A DNA stretch of 21,444 nt from JAVBNC01 sp031551765 (GCA_031551765.1 JAVBNC010000112.1:1-21444); one strand, 5' to 3'. Positions 9,420-16,839 are shown, counted from the stretch's first letter. Translations and numbers: made by a program. The notes: generated by a model from the letters alone, not told the origin.

Positions 9420-9447
9420 ATTTAATCTAAAAATAGATAAACGTCAA
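9420..9447 (-). promoter_or_regulatory. dcuC-iadA promoter with an embedded operator-like palindrome
   Basis: On the minus strand TTGACG (9442-9447) and TTAAAT (9420-9425) are 16 nt apart, matching the consensus at 5/6 and 4/6. The spacer and -10 are covered by an imperfect AT palindrome (TTTAATCTA at 9421-9429, AAAA, TAGATAAA at 9434-9441). A protein bound there would block or reshape the promoter. The site sits in an AT-rich island (about 9400-9445) that stands out from the GC-rich surroundings. Confidence 0.55.
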
Positions 9448-9597
9448 AACTTTCCTCAAAACCGGTTCCGGGTACAAAGGGCCGCAGGGGGATGTGGCCG
9501 TGGCCCCCGCGCGGCGCCAGGTTCTCATCCACTGCGCGTCACGCCCCTGGGAAAAGCTTCCGCGCGTGAGCTTTCGGCGTGGTTGCCAGCCACGCTT

Positions 9598-9626
9598 TTG
9601 CATGCTACGGAAGGGGCACGTATGAT
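9598..9626 (+). promoter_or_regulatory. Candidate promoter of the GlpA-like operon
   Basis: TTGCAT (9598-9603) and TATGAT (9621-9626) are 17 nt apart; the -10 matches at 5/6 and the -35 only at 3/6. Transcription from here would give a leader of about 270 nt before the ATG at 9902. In that leader I see a short palindrome at 9684-9698 but no known RNA element and no convincing gene. Confidence 0.35.
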
Positions 9627-9683
9627 TGTATGACAAAATGCGGGCGTTCTCCCGCGCATTCCCTACAGCGTCCCGATTTTATC

Positions 9684-9698
9684 TTGTCAGCAGGACAA
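9684..9698. promoter_or_regulatory. Short palindrome TTGTC-N5-GACAA
   Basis: A perfect 5-bp inverted repeat with a 5-nt spacer lies in the leader of the GlpA-like operon. It could bind a dimeric regulator. It is short enough to occur by chance. Confidence 0.25.
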
Positions 9699-9901
9699 AT
9701 TCAGTAGCAGCACCATTTACAGCGGAGGTCGCCGAAAGAAAGGACCGGCCGGACGGGCACCAAGCGGAAAGGCTGGCGGCCGCGCCGCCGCGTTTTCGCC
9801 TTTTCCTTTCCGGCGCGCGAAACATGGCATATTGCCGGGGCCGGCGTTTGTCACGCGTGGCCCCGTTCAGGCGCAGGCACGGAAAACAGAGGAGATTCCG
9901 C

Positions 9902-11413
9902 ATGAACGATACTGTTGACGTCATTGTGATAGGAGCCGGGGTGGTGGGCTGTTCCATAGCCCGCGAACTGGCCCGCTACGACCTGAAAATTCGGGTCCTG
10001 GAAAAGGAGCTGGACGTGGGGTTCGGCACCAGCAGCCGCAACAGCGGGGTGGTGCACTCGGGCATCAACTACAAACCGGGCACGGTGCGGGCGCGGGTGG
10101 ACGTGCTGGGCAACGCCATGATGGACCAGGTCTGCAACGAGCTGAAAGTGCCCATCAAGCGTATCGGCAAGCTGACCACCGCGCTGACCGAGCAGGACCT
10201 GCCGGGCCTGCACCTGCAGCACGAGCAGGGCAAGGCCAACGGCGTGCCGGGCATGGAGCTGATGGAAAACGCGGCCATGCAGAAGATCCAGCCGGGCGTG
10301 GAAGGCATTCTGGGCCTGTGGACGCCCACCAGCGGCATCATTTCCCCCTACGGCCTGACCATAGCCCTGGCGGAAAACGCCCAGGCCAACGGCGTCTCCT
10401 TCCACCTGGCCCATGAGGTTTCCGGCGCGCAATACAATGCCGAAGCCAAGCTGTTCACGGTGGAAGCCAAGGACCGCCGCAACGGCGGGGCCAAATCCGT
10501 CTTTAAAACGAAAGTGCTCATCAACTCCGCCGGCCTGCACGCGGACAAGATCAGCGCCATGCTGGGCATAGACGATGCCGTGATCTGGGCCTGCCGGGGC
10601 GAATACTACGTCCTGGACAAGCGCCTGGACGGCACCCTGAAAACCCTGCTTTATCCCGTGCCCGGCCCCAACGACCCCGGCCTGGGCATTCACCTGACCC
10701 CCACGGTGGACGGCAACATCCTTATCGGCCCCAGCGCGGCCTATATCCCCAAAGAAGACCGCGAAGACTACCGGGCCACCAAGCCGATCATGGAAGATCT
10801 CAAGCGCGAGGGCCTGCGCCTCCTGCCCCAGCTGCGCGCGGCGGACTTTATCCGCAACTTCGCGGGCAACCGGCCCAAGCAGACGCCCCCCCACGTGGGC
10901 GGCAACGCGGACTTCACCATTGAGGAAACCGCCGTGCCGGGCTTCATCCGCCTGCAGGGCATCGAAAGCCCGGGCCTGACCTCTTCCCCGGCCATTGCCC
11001 TGGACGTGCGGGAAATGGTGGGCCACCATCTGCCGCTGAAAAAGCGCGACGACTTTGTGGCCGAGCGGCCCGGCTACGTGGGCCACTTCTCCCACCTGCC
11101 TCTGGAACAGCGCATGGAGATGATCAAGATCGACCCGGACCACGGCGAAATCATCTGCCGCTGCGAGCAGATCACCAAGAAAGAGATCCGCGACGCCATT
11201 GAAAACCCCTTGGGCGCCAAGACCATGATGAGCATCAAGTACCGGGCGCGGGCCATGATGGGCCGCTGCCAGGGCGGGTTCTGCGTGCCGCGCATCGTGC
11301 GCATGCTGCGCGACGAATACGGCTACAAGCCGGAGGACTACATGCTGCGCGACTGGGATTCGCGCCTGTTCACAGGCGCCGTGCGCCAAGCAAAGGGAGG
11401 TGGAGCCCGATGA
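9902..11413 (+). CDS. GlpA/LhgO-like FAD dehydrogenase with BFD-type [2Fe-2S] domain
   Basis: This 503-residue flavoprotein opens with a dinucleotide-binding motif (VIGAGVVGCSIA, about 9-20), followed by a DAO-type FAD domain with SSRNSGVVHSG (44-54), as in anaerobic glycerol-3-phosphate dehydrogenase GlpA and 2-hydroxyglutarate oxidases. The C-terminal part carries four cysteines in a BFD-like arrangement: C419-x-C421 (ICRCEQI) and C456-x4-C461 (RCQGGFC), expected to hold a [2Fe-2S] cluster. It probably oxidises glycerol 3-phosphate or a related 2-hydroxy acid and passes electrons to its operon partners. ATG 9902 has AGGAGA about 6 nt upstream. The open frame runs back to 9626, but that stretch is low-complexity and lacks a ribosome site. 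The next gene overlaps by ATGA. Confidence 0.88.
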   Translation: MNDTVDVIVIGAGVVGCSIARELARYDLKIRVLEKELDVGFGTSSRNSGVVHSGINYKPGTVRARVDVLGNAMMDQVCNELKVPIKRIGKLTTALTEQDLPGLHLQHEQGKANGVPGMELMENAAMQKIQPGVEGILGLWTPTSGIISPYGLTIALAENAQANGVSFHLAHEVSGAQYNAEAKLFTVEAKDRRNGGAKSVFKTKVLINSAGLHADKISAMLGIDDAVIWACRGEYYVLDKRLDGTLKTLLYPVPGPNDPGLGIHLTPTVDGNILIGPSAAYIPKEDREDYRATKPIMEDLKREGLRLLPQLRAADFIRNFAGNRPKQTPPHVGGNADFTIEETAVPGFIRLQGIESPGLTSSPAIALDVREMVGHHLPLKKRDDFVAERPGYVGHFSHLPLEQRMEMIKIDPDHGEIICRCEQITKKEIRDAIENPLGAKTMMSIKYRARAMMGRCQGGFCVPRIVRMLRDEYGYKPEDYMLRDWDSRLFTGAVRQAKGGGAR

Positions 11414-12693
11414 CCACTGCCAGAAAACGCGGCGTTGCCGTCATAGGCGGGGGCCCGGCCGGTCTTGCGGCGGCCATAGCGGCCAGGGAAGCCGGCTGTA
11501 GCGACGTGCTGCTCATAGAGCGCGACAAGCGCCTGGGCGGCATCCTCAACCAGTGCATCCACGACGGTTTCGGCCTGCACATGTTCAAGGAAGCCCTGTC
11601 CGGACCGGAATACGCCGCCCGCTACATTGAGCGGCTGAACGGCATGGACGGCATCGAGGTCATGCTCAACACCATCGTGCTGGACCTTTCGCAGGACAGG
11701 AAACTGGTCTTGTCCCGAGAGGGCGAGCTGGCGGAAATACAGGCGGAGTCCGTGGTTCTGGCCATGGGTTGCCGCGAGCGGGCGCGGGGCGCGCTGGCCA
11801 TTCCCGGCCACCGGCCCACCGGGGTGTACACCGCCGGGGCCGCGCAGAACTTCGTGAACATGGAAAACATCATGCCGGGCCAGCGGGTGGTCATACTCGG
11901 TTCCGGAGACATCGGCCTGATCATGGCCCGGCGCATGACCCTGGAAGGCGCCAAAGTGGAGGCGGTGTTCGAAATCCTGCCGTACTCCAGCGGCCTGCCG
12001 CGCAATATCCAGCAGTGCCTGGTGGACTATGACATCCCCCTGTACCTCAGCACCACGGTCACGGAAGTCGTGGGCATGCGCCGTCTGGAAGGCGTGAAAG
12101 TGGCCCAGGTGGACGACATGCGCGAAATCATTCCGGAAACGGAACGCTTCGTACCCTGCGACACGCTGCTGCTCTCCGTGGGCCTGATCCCGGAAAACGA
12201 GCTGGCGCGCGCGGCGGGCGTGGAGCTGGACGCCACCACCGGCGGCCCCAAGGTGGACGACCTGTGCATGACCAGCGTGCCCGGTATCTTCTCCTGCGGC
12301 AACGCCCTGCATGTGCACGACCTGGTGGACTGGGCCTCGGAAGAGGCGGACTGGGCCGGACGCTGCGCCGCCATGTATGCCGGACGCCGCATGGTGGAAG
12401 AATGCGGCCTGGCCGCCCTGCGTATCACCCCGGGCCGGGGCGTGCGCTACGTGATGCCGGAAACCGTGTGCCCCGGCACCATGCACGAATGTCGCGACCT
12501 TTCCGTGGCCCTGCGCGTGCAGACGCCTTCGCGCAACGGGGTTATCGAAGTGGTGGCCAACGGCGAGGTGATCCGCAAAGAACGGCACAGCCGTCTGCAC
12601 CCGGCGGAAATGGTCCGCGTGCCGCTCATGAGCTGCGACCTGGAAAAGTGCGCGGCTGACGGCGTGAATACTCTGGAGGTGAGAGTAAGATGA
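11410..12693 (+). CDS. FAD/NAD(P)-binding oxidoreductase, second subunit
   Basis: This 427-residue protein has an FAD motif at the N-terminus (VIGGGPAGLAAAIAA, 11-25) and a second nucleotide fold with G164-x-G166-x2-G169 (VVILGSGDIG), as in pyridine nucleotide-disulfide oxidoreductases. A redox CxxC pair is not seen near the FAD motif, so it is unlikely to be a disulfide reductase. The C-terminal tail instead carries four cysteines, C354, C361, C409 and C414, which could bind an Fe-S cluster or metal. The start ATG overlaps the previous stop as ATGA, and the end overlaps the next start the same way, indicating translational coupling and a stable complex. The role is likely intra-complex electron transfer, in the place that GlpB holds in the GlpABC enzyme. 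Confidence 0.85.
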   Translation: MTTARKRGVAVIGGGPAGLAAAIAAREAGCSDVLLIERDKRLGGILNQCIHDGFGLHMFKEALSGPEYAARYIERLNGMDGIEVMLNTIVLDLSQDRKLVLSREGELAEIQAESVVLAMGCRERARGALAIPGHRPTGVYTAGAAQNFVNMENIMPGQRVVILGSGDIGLIMARRMTLEGAKVEAVFEILPYSSGLPRNIQQCLVDYDIPLYLSTTVTEVVGMRRLEGVKVAQVDDMREIIPETERFVPCDTLLLSVGLIPENELARAAGVELDATTGGPKVDDLCMTSVPGIFSCGNALHVHDLVDWASEEADWAGRCAAMYAGRRMVEECGLAALRITPGRGVRYVMPETVCPGTMHECRDLSVALRVQTPSRNGVIEVVANGEVIRKERHSRLHPAEMVRVPLMSCDLEKCAADGVNTLEVRVR

Positions 12694-13088
12694 GCAAAAG
12701 CGCCAATGTCCCCATCAGCGGGGAATTCCTCTGCGTGCTGTGCCCCAACGGCTGCTCCATAGACGCGGCGTTTCACAAGGGCCCGCCGCCCGTGCTGGTT
12801 TCCTTTGAAGGGGCCAAGTGCAAAAAGGGCGAGGACTGGATACGCCAGGAAATAGAAGAGCCCATGCGCACGGTGCCCACCAGCGTGTTGGTGAACCACG
12901 GCGATTACATCTGCGCCAGCGTCAGAACCAGCAGGCCCATACCCCTGGACAAGGTGCACGAGGTCATGGAAGCGCTGCGGGGCATCACCCTGGAAGCGCC
13001 GGTGCATATCGGCCAGGTGGTGGCCTCCAACCCCGCGGGCACGGACACGGACATTATCGCCACCCGCAACGTGGCGCGGGTGGGGTAA
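12690..13088 (+). CDS. DUF1667 protein, probable cysteine-cluster electron-transfer subunit
   Basis: This 132-residue soluble protein matches the DUF1667 type that usually follows these two flavoproteins. It has C15-x2-C18-x3-C22 (FLCVLCPNGCS) followed by C44 (GAKCKKGE) and C75 (YICASVR), a pattern fit for an Fe-S cluster or zinc. No signal peptide or membrane helix is seen. The ATGA overlap with the upstream gene implies coupled synthesis. I infer that it completes the dehydrogenase complex, perhaps passing electrons onward in place of GlpC. This function is unproven. Confidence 0.82.
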   Translation: MSKSANVPISGEFLCVLCPNGCSIDAAFHKGPPPVLVSFEGAKCKKGEDWIRQEIEEPMRTVPTSVLVNHGDYICASVRTSRPIPLDKVHEVMEALRGITLEAPVHIGQVVASNPAGTDTDIIATRNVARVG

Positions 13089-13107
13089 GCGTCAGAAAAT
13101 AACCGTA

Positions 13108-13154
13108 AAAAGCTGCCCCGGCTTCGTGAATCTCACGGAGCCGGGGCAGCTTTT
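13108..13154 (+). terminator. Long-stem terminator closing the GlpA-like operon
   Basis: A 22-bp stem (13108-13129 with 13133-13154) with one G-U pair ends in TTTTCGTTT on the plus strand and in an equivalent T-run on the minus strand. It therefore serves both the three-gene plus operon and the YunG-like gene that ends at 13171. Confidence 0.9.
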
Positions 13155-13170
13155 CGTTTCAGGTCCAAAG

Positions 13171-13542
13171 TTACGGGGCGGCTTTCTCCGCCCCATGCAG
13201 CAGGCTTTCCAGCCTGGCCTTGAGCGCGGCGTATTGTTCCGGGGTGCAGTCCGTGAACACGAACTCTCTGGAGCAGGGAATGTCTTTGTACTCCAGGGAA
13301 TGGCCGAACTGCTCCGCAGTGAAATCCCATCGGACCCCGCCGATACAATTATAGAAATGCGGGCCGCCTTCCACCGGCGTGTAGCACAGCTCGCCGCCGA
13401 ACAAATCCTGGATAACCAACGTGGTGGGGCCGCACTGCCCGGCGGCGGGATTTTCAGCCGTCCAGCGGGAACTGCTGGCGCTGCTCCAGGCTTTTCTGAG
13501 AAATGGCGCGAGAGCGGCCATAGCCTGATAGTCCGTCTTCAC
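13171..13542 (-). CDS. YunG-family protein
   Basis: This 123-residue soluble protein resembles the YunG family by its block RWTAENPAAGQCGPT (26-40), followed by LVIQDLFGGEL and HFYNCIGGVRWDFTAEQF. Family function is not known to me. The conserved Cys37, His62 and Asp73 come in the order found in papain-like folds, but this is only a suggestion. The best start is GTG 13542, preceded by a purine-rich G8/A4 stretch; an internal ATG at 13521 has a poorer site. It lies 125 nt downstream of pcp on the same strand, separated by a large hairpin, so it may be expressed separately. Confidence 0.7.
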   Translation of the reverse strand: MKTDYQAMAALAPFLRKAWSSASSSRWTAENPAAGQCGPTTLVIQDLFGGELCYTPVEGGPHFYNCIGGVRWDFTAEQFGHSLEYKDIPCSREFVFTDCTPEQYAALKARLESLLHGAEKAAP

Positions 13543-13551
13543 AAGGATTTT

Positions 13552-13559
13552 CCCCCCCC
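13552..13559 (-). other. G8 homopolymer at the YunG-like start
   Basis: The minus strand has eight consecutive G residues, then AAAA, about 9 nt before the GTG start. The tract overlaps the only plausible ribosome site. Such tracts can change length by slippage. Confidence 0.45.
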
Positions 13560-13590
13560 GTCAAAGTTCTTTGGAAGAGAGGATGGGGGT

Positions 13591-13645
13591 CCGGGGAAAG
13601 GAGAGAAACCTTATCTTCCAAGAAAGGTTTCTCTCCTTCCCCCGG
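13591..13645 (-). terminator. Large hairpin after pcp
   Basis: A 22-nt arm (13591-13612) pairs with 13624-13645 apart from a small internal offset, with an 11-nt loop. It lies 22 nt past the pcp stop codon. There is no clear T-run, so it may be an imperfect terminator or an mRNA-end stabiliser. Confidence 0.55.
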
Positions 13646-13667
13646 GCTTCACGTCAGCACCACCTCA

Positions 13668-14318
13668 TCAGCAAATGGCGCCGCCGATCTCCTTTTTGTC
13701 CTCTTGCAGGGCCGCCGCCGTGGTGATAGCGATTTCCAGGCCCTGAGCTATGCTTTCAATGCTCATGCTGGGCTGGTTGCCCAGGCGCGCGGCCTGGGTG
13801 GTCATATAGGGAATGTGGATGAACCCGCCGCGCCGCTGGCCGCCTTCCTGGGCCAAAAGGTGCATGAGGCCGTAGAAGATGTGGTTGCAGACGAAGGTCC
13901 CTGCGGAATTGGAGACGGCCGCCGGAATGCCCGCGTCCAGCATGGCGCGGACCATGGCTTTCACGGGCAGGCGGGTGAAATAGGCCGCCGGGCCGTCAGG
14001 CACAATGGGCTCGTCCACGGGCTGGTTGCCTTCGTTGTCCTTGATGCGGAAGTCGTCCACGTTGATGGCCACGCGTTCCGGCATGATGGACAGACGGCCG
14101 CCCGCCTGGCCCACGGCCACCACCAGGGCGGGGTCGTGTTTGGCTATGGCCGCTTTCAGGGTTTTAATGGATTTGTGGCGCACGGTGGGTATTTCCTGGG
14201 TTACCACCAGGTGACCGGCCAGGGTTTTGCCTTCCAGGAACTTCAGGGCCTCGAACGCGGGGTTGACGGGCTCGCCGCCAAAGGGGTCAAAACCGCTGAC
14301 CAGTATGGTTTTTTGCAT
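13668..14318 (-). CDS. pcp: Pyroglutamyl peptidase I (pyrrolidone-carboxylate peptidase)
   Basis: This 216-residue cysteine peptidase (family C15) removes N-terminal pyroglutamate (5-oxoproline) from peptides. The catalytic triad is complete: Glu81 (MPERVAIN), Cys144 (NSAGTFVCNHIFY) and His168 (GFIHIPY), at the numbering of the Bacillus amyloliquefaciens enzyme. The N-terminal SGFDPFGGEPVNPA is a family signature. It is cytoplasmic. ATG 14318 follows a GAGGA site. It is the third gene of an operon with the DUF969 and DUF979 membrane proteins, only 14 nt after the latter, so its substrate may be imported by them. Confidence 0.96.
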   Translation of the reverse strand: MQKTILVSGFDPFGGEPVNPAFEALKFLEGKTLAGHLVVTQEIPTVRHKSIKTLKAAIAKHDPALVVAVGQAGGRLSIMPERVAINVDDFRIKDNEGNQPVDEPIVPDGPAAYFTRLPVKAMVRAMLDAGIPAAVSNSAGTFVCNHIFYGLMHLLAQEGGQRRGGFIHIPYMTTQAARLGNQPSMSIESIAQGLEIAITTAAALQEDKKEIGGAIC

Positions 14319-14332
14319 GGCGTATGTCCTCG

Positions 14333-15265
14333 TTATTTAAAGGCCAGAAAGTACATCAGCGCGATATTGATGCAGAGCATGGTCAAACCCACGCCCGCCT
14401 GGGCCTTGATCACGCCGTTCTTGTCCTCCATTTCCAACAGCGCGGCGGGCACGATGTTGAAGTTGGCGGCCATGGGCGTCATCAGCGTGCCGCAGTAGCC
14501 GGAAAGCATGGCCAGCACCCCGGCTATGGCGGGGTCCGCGCCAAAGGTCTTGACCACCAGGGGCAGGCCTATGCCCGCCGTGATCACGGCGAACGCCGCG
14601 AAAGCGTTGCCCATGATCATGGTGAACAGCGCCATGCCCACGCAGTAGGCGACCACCGCGAACAGGCGCACGTCGCCGGGCACGGCGGCCGTGACCAGTT
14701 GGGTGATGACCTGGCCCACCCCGGCCTTGTTGAAAACCATGCCCAGAGCGGCCAGGAACTGGGGCAGAATAATGGCCCAACCGATGGCGTCGATCATGCG
14801 GCGGCCTTCCTGCGAGGCCCGCAGGCCCCCTTCGCGGACCATGCCCATGGCCATGATCAGCGCGATGACGGAGCACACGCCTAAAGCGATGAGCGGCGAC
14901 ATTTTCAGCAGGGGCACAAAGGCGAAGGTCCCGGCGGGAACGAACAGGGCGGGAAAGAAGATCCAGCCGCCGAAACGCTTCATGCCCGCGACTTTTTGTT
15001 CCTTGGAGGATTCGTCGTACGCGCCGTGGCCCAGGCATTTCCCGGCGGCCAGCGCGGTAAGCAGCACCACGCAGGCGCCCACCACGGCGGGCGGCAGCAT
15101 TTTGCCGAAAGCGAAGGTCACGCCGTACACGCCCCAGAAGGCCGCGTTGCCGAAGCGCTTGGGGTTCTTGGAGTCCAGCAGGGAATAGGCGGCGAACACG
15201 AAAAGGTACAGGCCGATAAGGTAGTAGATCTGGTCCAGGGTGATCAGTTTGACGAGCGCGTTCAT
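14333..15265 (-). CDS. DUF979-family membrane protein (permease subunit)
   Basis: This 310-residue protein is mostly hydrophobic, with about eight to ten membrane segments. It has a transporter-like glycine/polar stretch in the last third (YCGTLMTPMAANFNIVPAALLE) and MGNAFAAFAVITAGIGLP before it. I recognise it as DUF979, normally paired with DUF969. The ATG overlaps the DUF969 stop (ATGA, 15262-15265) with a GGGAGG site, so the two are translationally coupled and probably form one two-part carrier. From its partner peptidase the cargo may be pyroglutamate or pyroglutamyl peptides. That substrate is inferred, not visible in the sequence. Confidence 0.82.
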   Translation of the reverse strand: MNALVKLITLDQIYYLIGLYLFVFAAYSLLDSKNPKRFGNAAFWGVYGVTFAFGKMLPPAVVGACVVLLTALAAGKCLGHGAYDESSKEQKVAGMKRFGGWIFFPALFVPAGTFAFVPLLKMSPLIALGVCSVIALIMAMGMVREGGLRASQEGRRMIDAIGWAIILPQFLAALGMVFNKAGVGQVITQLVTAAVPGDVRLFAVVAYCVGMALFTMIMGNAFAAFAVITAGIGLPLVVKTFGADPAIAGVLAMLSGYCGTLMTPMAANFNIVPAALLEMEDKNGVIKAQAGVGLTMLCINIALMYFLAFK

Positions 15266-15927
15266 TCTTTACCCGCCTCCCTTTTGATGCGCGCGTCCAT
15301 CAGATGATAGCGCACGATGGCCACCAGATAGGCCGCCCCGGCCGTGGGCAGGGCGTAACCGGCCATGGTGATCAGGTCCACGGGGTAACCCGCCTGGTCC
15401 ATGACCCCCTTGATGAGCAACAGGCCGCTGGCCGCGATAAAGCCCAGCTGGCCGTAAAAGTTGCCGTAGTTTTCAGAAGAGGCGGCCATGCCCTTGATGT
15501 AGTCGATGAGCCGGGGGGAGAGTTTGCCGTTTTTGGCGGCGGCCGCTTCCGCCATGGGCGCCACGATGGGCCGGATCATGGTGGGGTGGCCGTTGAGGTG
15601 CAGGCCGAAAATGGCCGTAATCTGGCGGAAGGCCATGTAGAGCAGGAAAATGCGCCCGGCCGTGGCGGCTTTCAGCCCGCGCACGATATCCTCGGCTTTT
15701 TCCCGCAGGCCGTAGCGCTCCAAAAGCCCGAACACGGGCAGCACCAGAATGTACAGAGACATGTAGCGGCTGGAGGTGAACGCGTTGCCTATGGTCTCCA
15801 GAATCTGGACTATGCCCATGTCGCCCGCCAGGCCCGTGGCAAAGGCGGCGAGCAGGATGACCAGCAGCGTGTTGAACCGGAACGCCAGCCCGGCCACGAC
15901 AATGACAATGCCGATGAGTTTGATCAA
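15262..15927 (-). CDS. DUF969-family membrane protein (permease subunit)
   Basis: This 221-residue membrane protein has about five to six hydrophobic segments. The central block RQITAIFGLHLNGHPTMIRP (101-120) and AASSENYGNFYGQ are polar stretches typical of a transport path and of DUF969 proteins. The start is TTG 15927, supported by GGAGG eight nt upstream; no ATG or GTG gives a better match. It is the first gene of DUF969-DUF979-pcp. Upstream at 16011-16026 is a perfect 16-bp palindrome; the only promoter-like pair between them (TTGTTC-N17-TAACAA, minus strand) is weak. Confidence 0.82.
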   Translation of the reverse strand: MIKLIGIVIVVAGLAFRFNTLLVILLAAFATGLAGDMGIVQILETIGNAFTSSRYMSLYILVLPVFGLLERYGLREKAEDIVRGLKAATAGRIFLLYMAFRQITAIFGLHLNGHPTMIRPIVAPMAEAAAAKNGKLSPRLIDYIKGMAASSENYGNFYGQLGFIAASGLLLIKGVMDQAGYPVDLITMAGYALPTAGAAYLVAIVRYHLMDARIKREAGKE

Positions 15928-16010
15928 CGCCCGATCCTCCAGTTAACGGTAAATAAAACACTTTGTTAGCACCATAATGGGGAAAGAACAATGGGGGTGT
16001 TTCATGTTCG

Positions 16011-16026
16011 TGCGCAACGTTGCGCA
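16011..16026. promoter_or_regulatory. Perfect 16-bp palindrome upstream of the DUF969 operon
   Basis: TGCGCAACGTTGCGCA is fully self-complementary and lies 84-99 nt before the TTG start of DUF969. A continuous palindrome with a central CG is typical of operators for dimeric regulators such as LacI- or GntR-type proteins. No regulator gene is adjacent in this window. Confidence 0.5.
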
Positions 16027-16081
16027 GGCGCATTGAGGGGCGCCGACGGACGGGGTGGCGGAAAGGCGGGGGAGGAGGCGG

Positions 16082-16699
16082 TCAGACGACCGGCGGGGTA
16101 TTTTTTGGACCTCCCTGGACCACGTTGGCCGTGGTTTTTTGGGCTTCGCGGCGCAGGGCTTCAAAGGAGGCCGCAGTGATAGATTCATAGGGTTGCAGGG
16201 CTGTGTCTGCGGCGGTTTGGGGGGTATCCGGCGGCGCTCCAGATTCGGGGGCAGGCAGAGTTGGGGTAAGAGCTTTAAGTTCATCCCATGCGCTTTCCCA
16301 AGGGTAACCGAATAGGGCAAATAAGCTATATGGAATGCCGGCTATAAAGATCCCGACCATCACACCGCCAAACGAGAACCCAAGCTCCGCAATCGCCTTA
16401 AAGAAAAAAAATAAAAGAACTCCGGTACAGGCGTTGGAAAGCGCCGCCAGCCAACAGCACCAACGCCAGCCGAAGAAGATCAATGGGAAGAGCGTGAATA
16501 GCGCCCAGGCGGCCATTTTCGCGAAATTCCAGGCCGCCGCCGTGTGGCTGTAGCCGTAGCGTTTGAGCCAGTAGGCATGGAACTCCGGCGGCAGCCCCTG
16601 GCCGAAGCGCAGGGCAAAGGCGCAGGTGCCGTATGCGGCGGCCAGGCACAGCAGGCAGAAGACGATTTTCCGGACGCGTTTTTGCTGCGGGGCATCCAT
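16082..16699 (-). CDS. Unknown four-helix membrane protein
   Basis: I do not recognise this 205-residue protein. Four hydrophobic helices are predicted at about 10-31, 58-78, 81-102 and 107-130, followed by a polar, proline- and alanine-rich cytoplasmic or periplasmic tail of about 70 residues. Tryptophan and cysteine are frequent around helices 2 and 3 (FFGWRWCCWLAAL). ATG 16699 has an AAGGAA site about 9 nt upstream. The DNA between about 16260 and 16430 is richer in A/T than its neighbours. It lies downstream of ridA on the same strand, separated by a terminator, so it is probably transcribed alone. Confidence 0.65.
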   Translation of the reverse strand: MDAPQQKRVRKIVFCLLCLAAAYGTCAFALRFGQGLPPEFHAYWLKRYGYSHTAAAWNFAKMAAWALFTLFPLIFFGWRWCCWLAALSNACTGVLLFFFFKAIAELGFSFGGVMVGIFIAGIPYSLFALFGYPWESAWDELKALTPTLPAPESGAPPDTPQTAADTALQPYESITAASFEALRREAQKTTANVVQGGPKNTPPVV

Positions 16700-16766
16700 G
16701 TCGGAGGTTCCTTGGGTAACTGAGCGGTCAGGGCAGCACGATTTAGCGTCACGCCCTCAATAGCAG

Positions 16767-16796
16767 AAAAGCCCGCGCGCTTCCACGCGGGCTTTT
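16767..16796 (-). terminator. Terminator downstream of ridA
   Basis: An 11-bp stem (AAAAGCCCGCG with CGCGGGCTTTT, 8-nt loop) gives a T-run on either strand. It lies 43 nt past the ridA stop codon. Confidence 0.8.
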
Positions 16797-16839
16797 CCGG
16801 TCATAACGGCAGGAAAAGCGAAGAAGGGCGGCGCGTTCG

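Noticed and set aside
9577..9599. Hairpin GCGTGG...CCACGC followed by TTTT as a terminator
   Set aside because: The stem is only about six pairs, nothing ends upstream on the plus strand, and it overlaps the candidate -35 of the next operon.
9626..9901. In-frame upstream extension of the GlpA-like protein (92 codons)
   Set aside because: TTG start without a ribosome site and an Arg-rich, non-family sequence; ATG 9902 has a good site and begins at the FAD fold.
9851..11389. 512-codon minus-strand open frame opposite the GlpA-like gene
   Set aside because: The plus strand carries clear FAD and Fe-S motifs; the minus reading shows only compositional bias.
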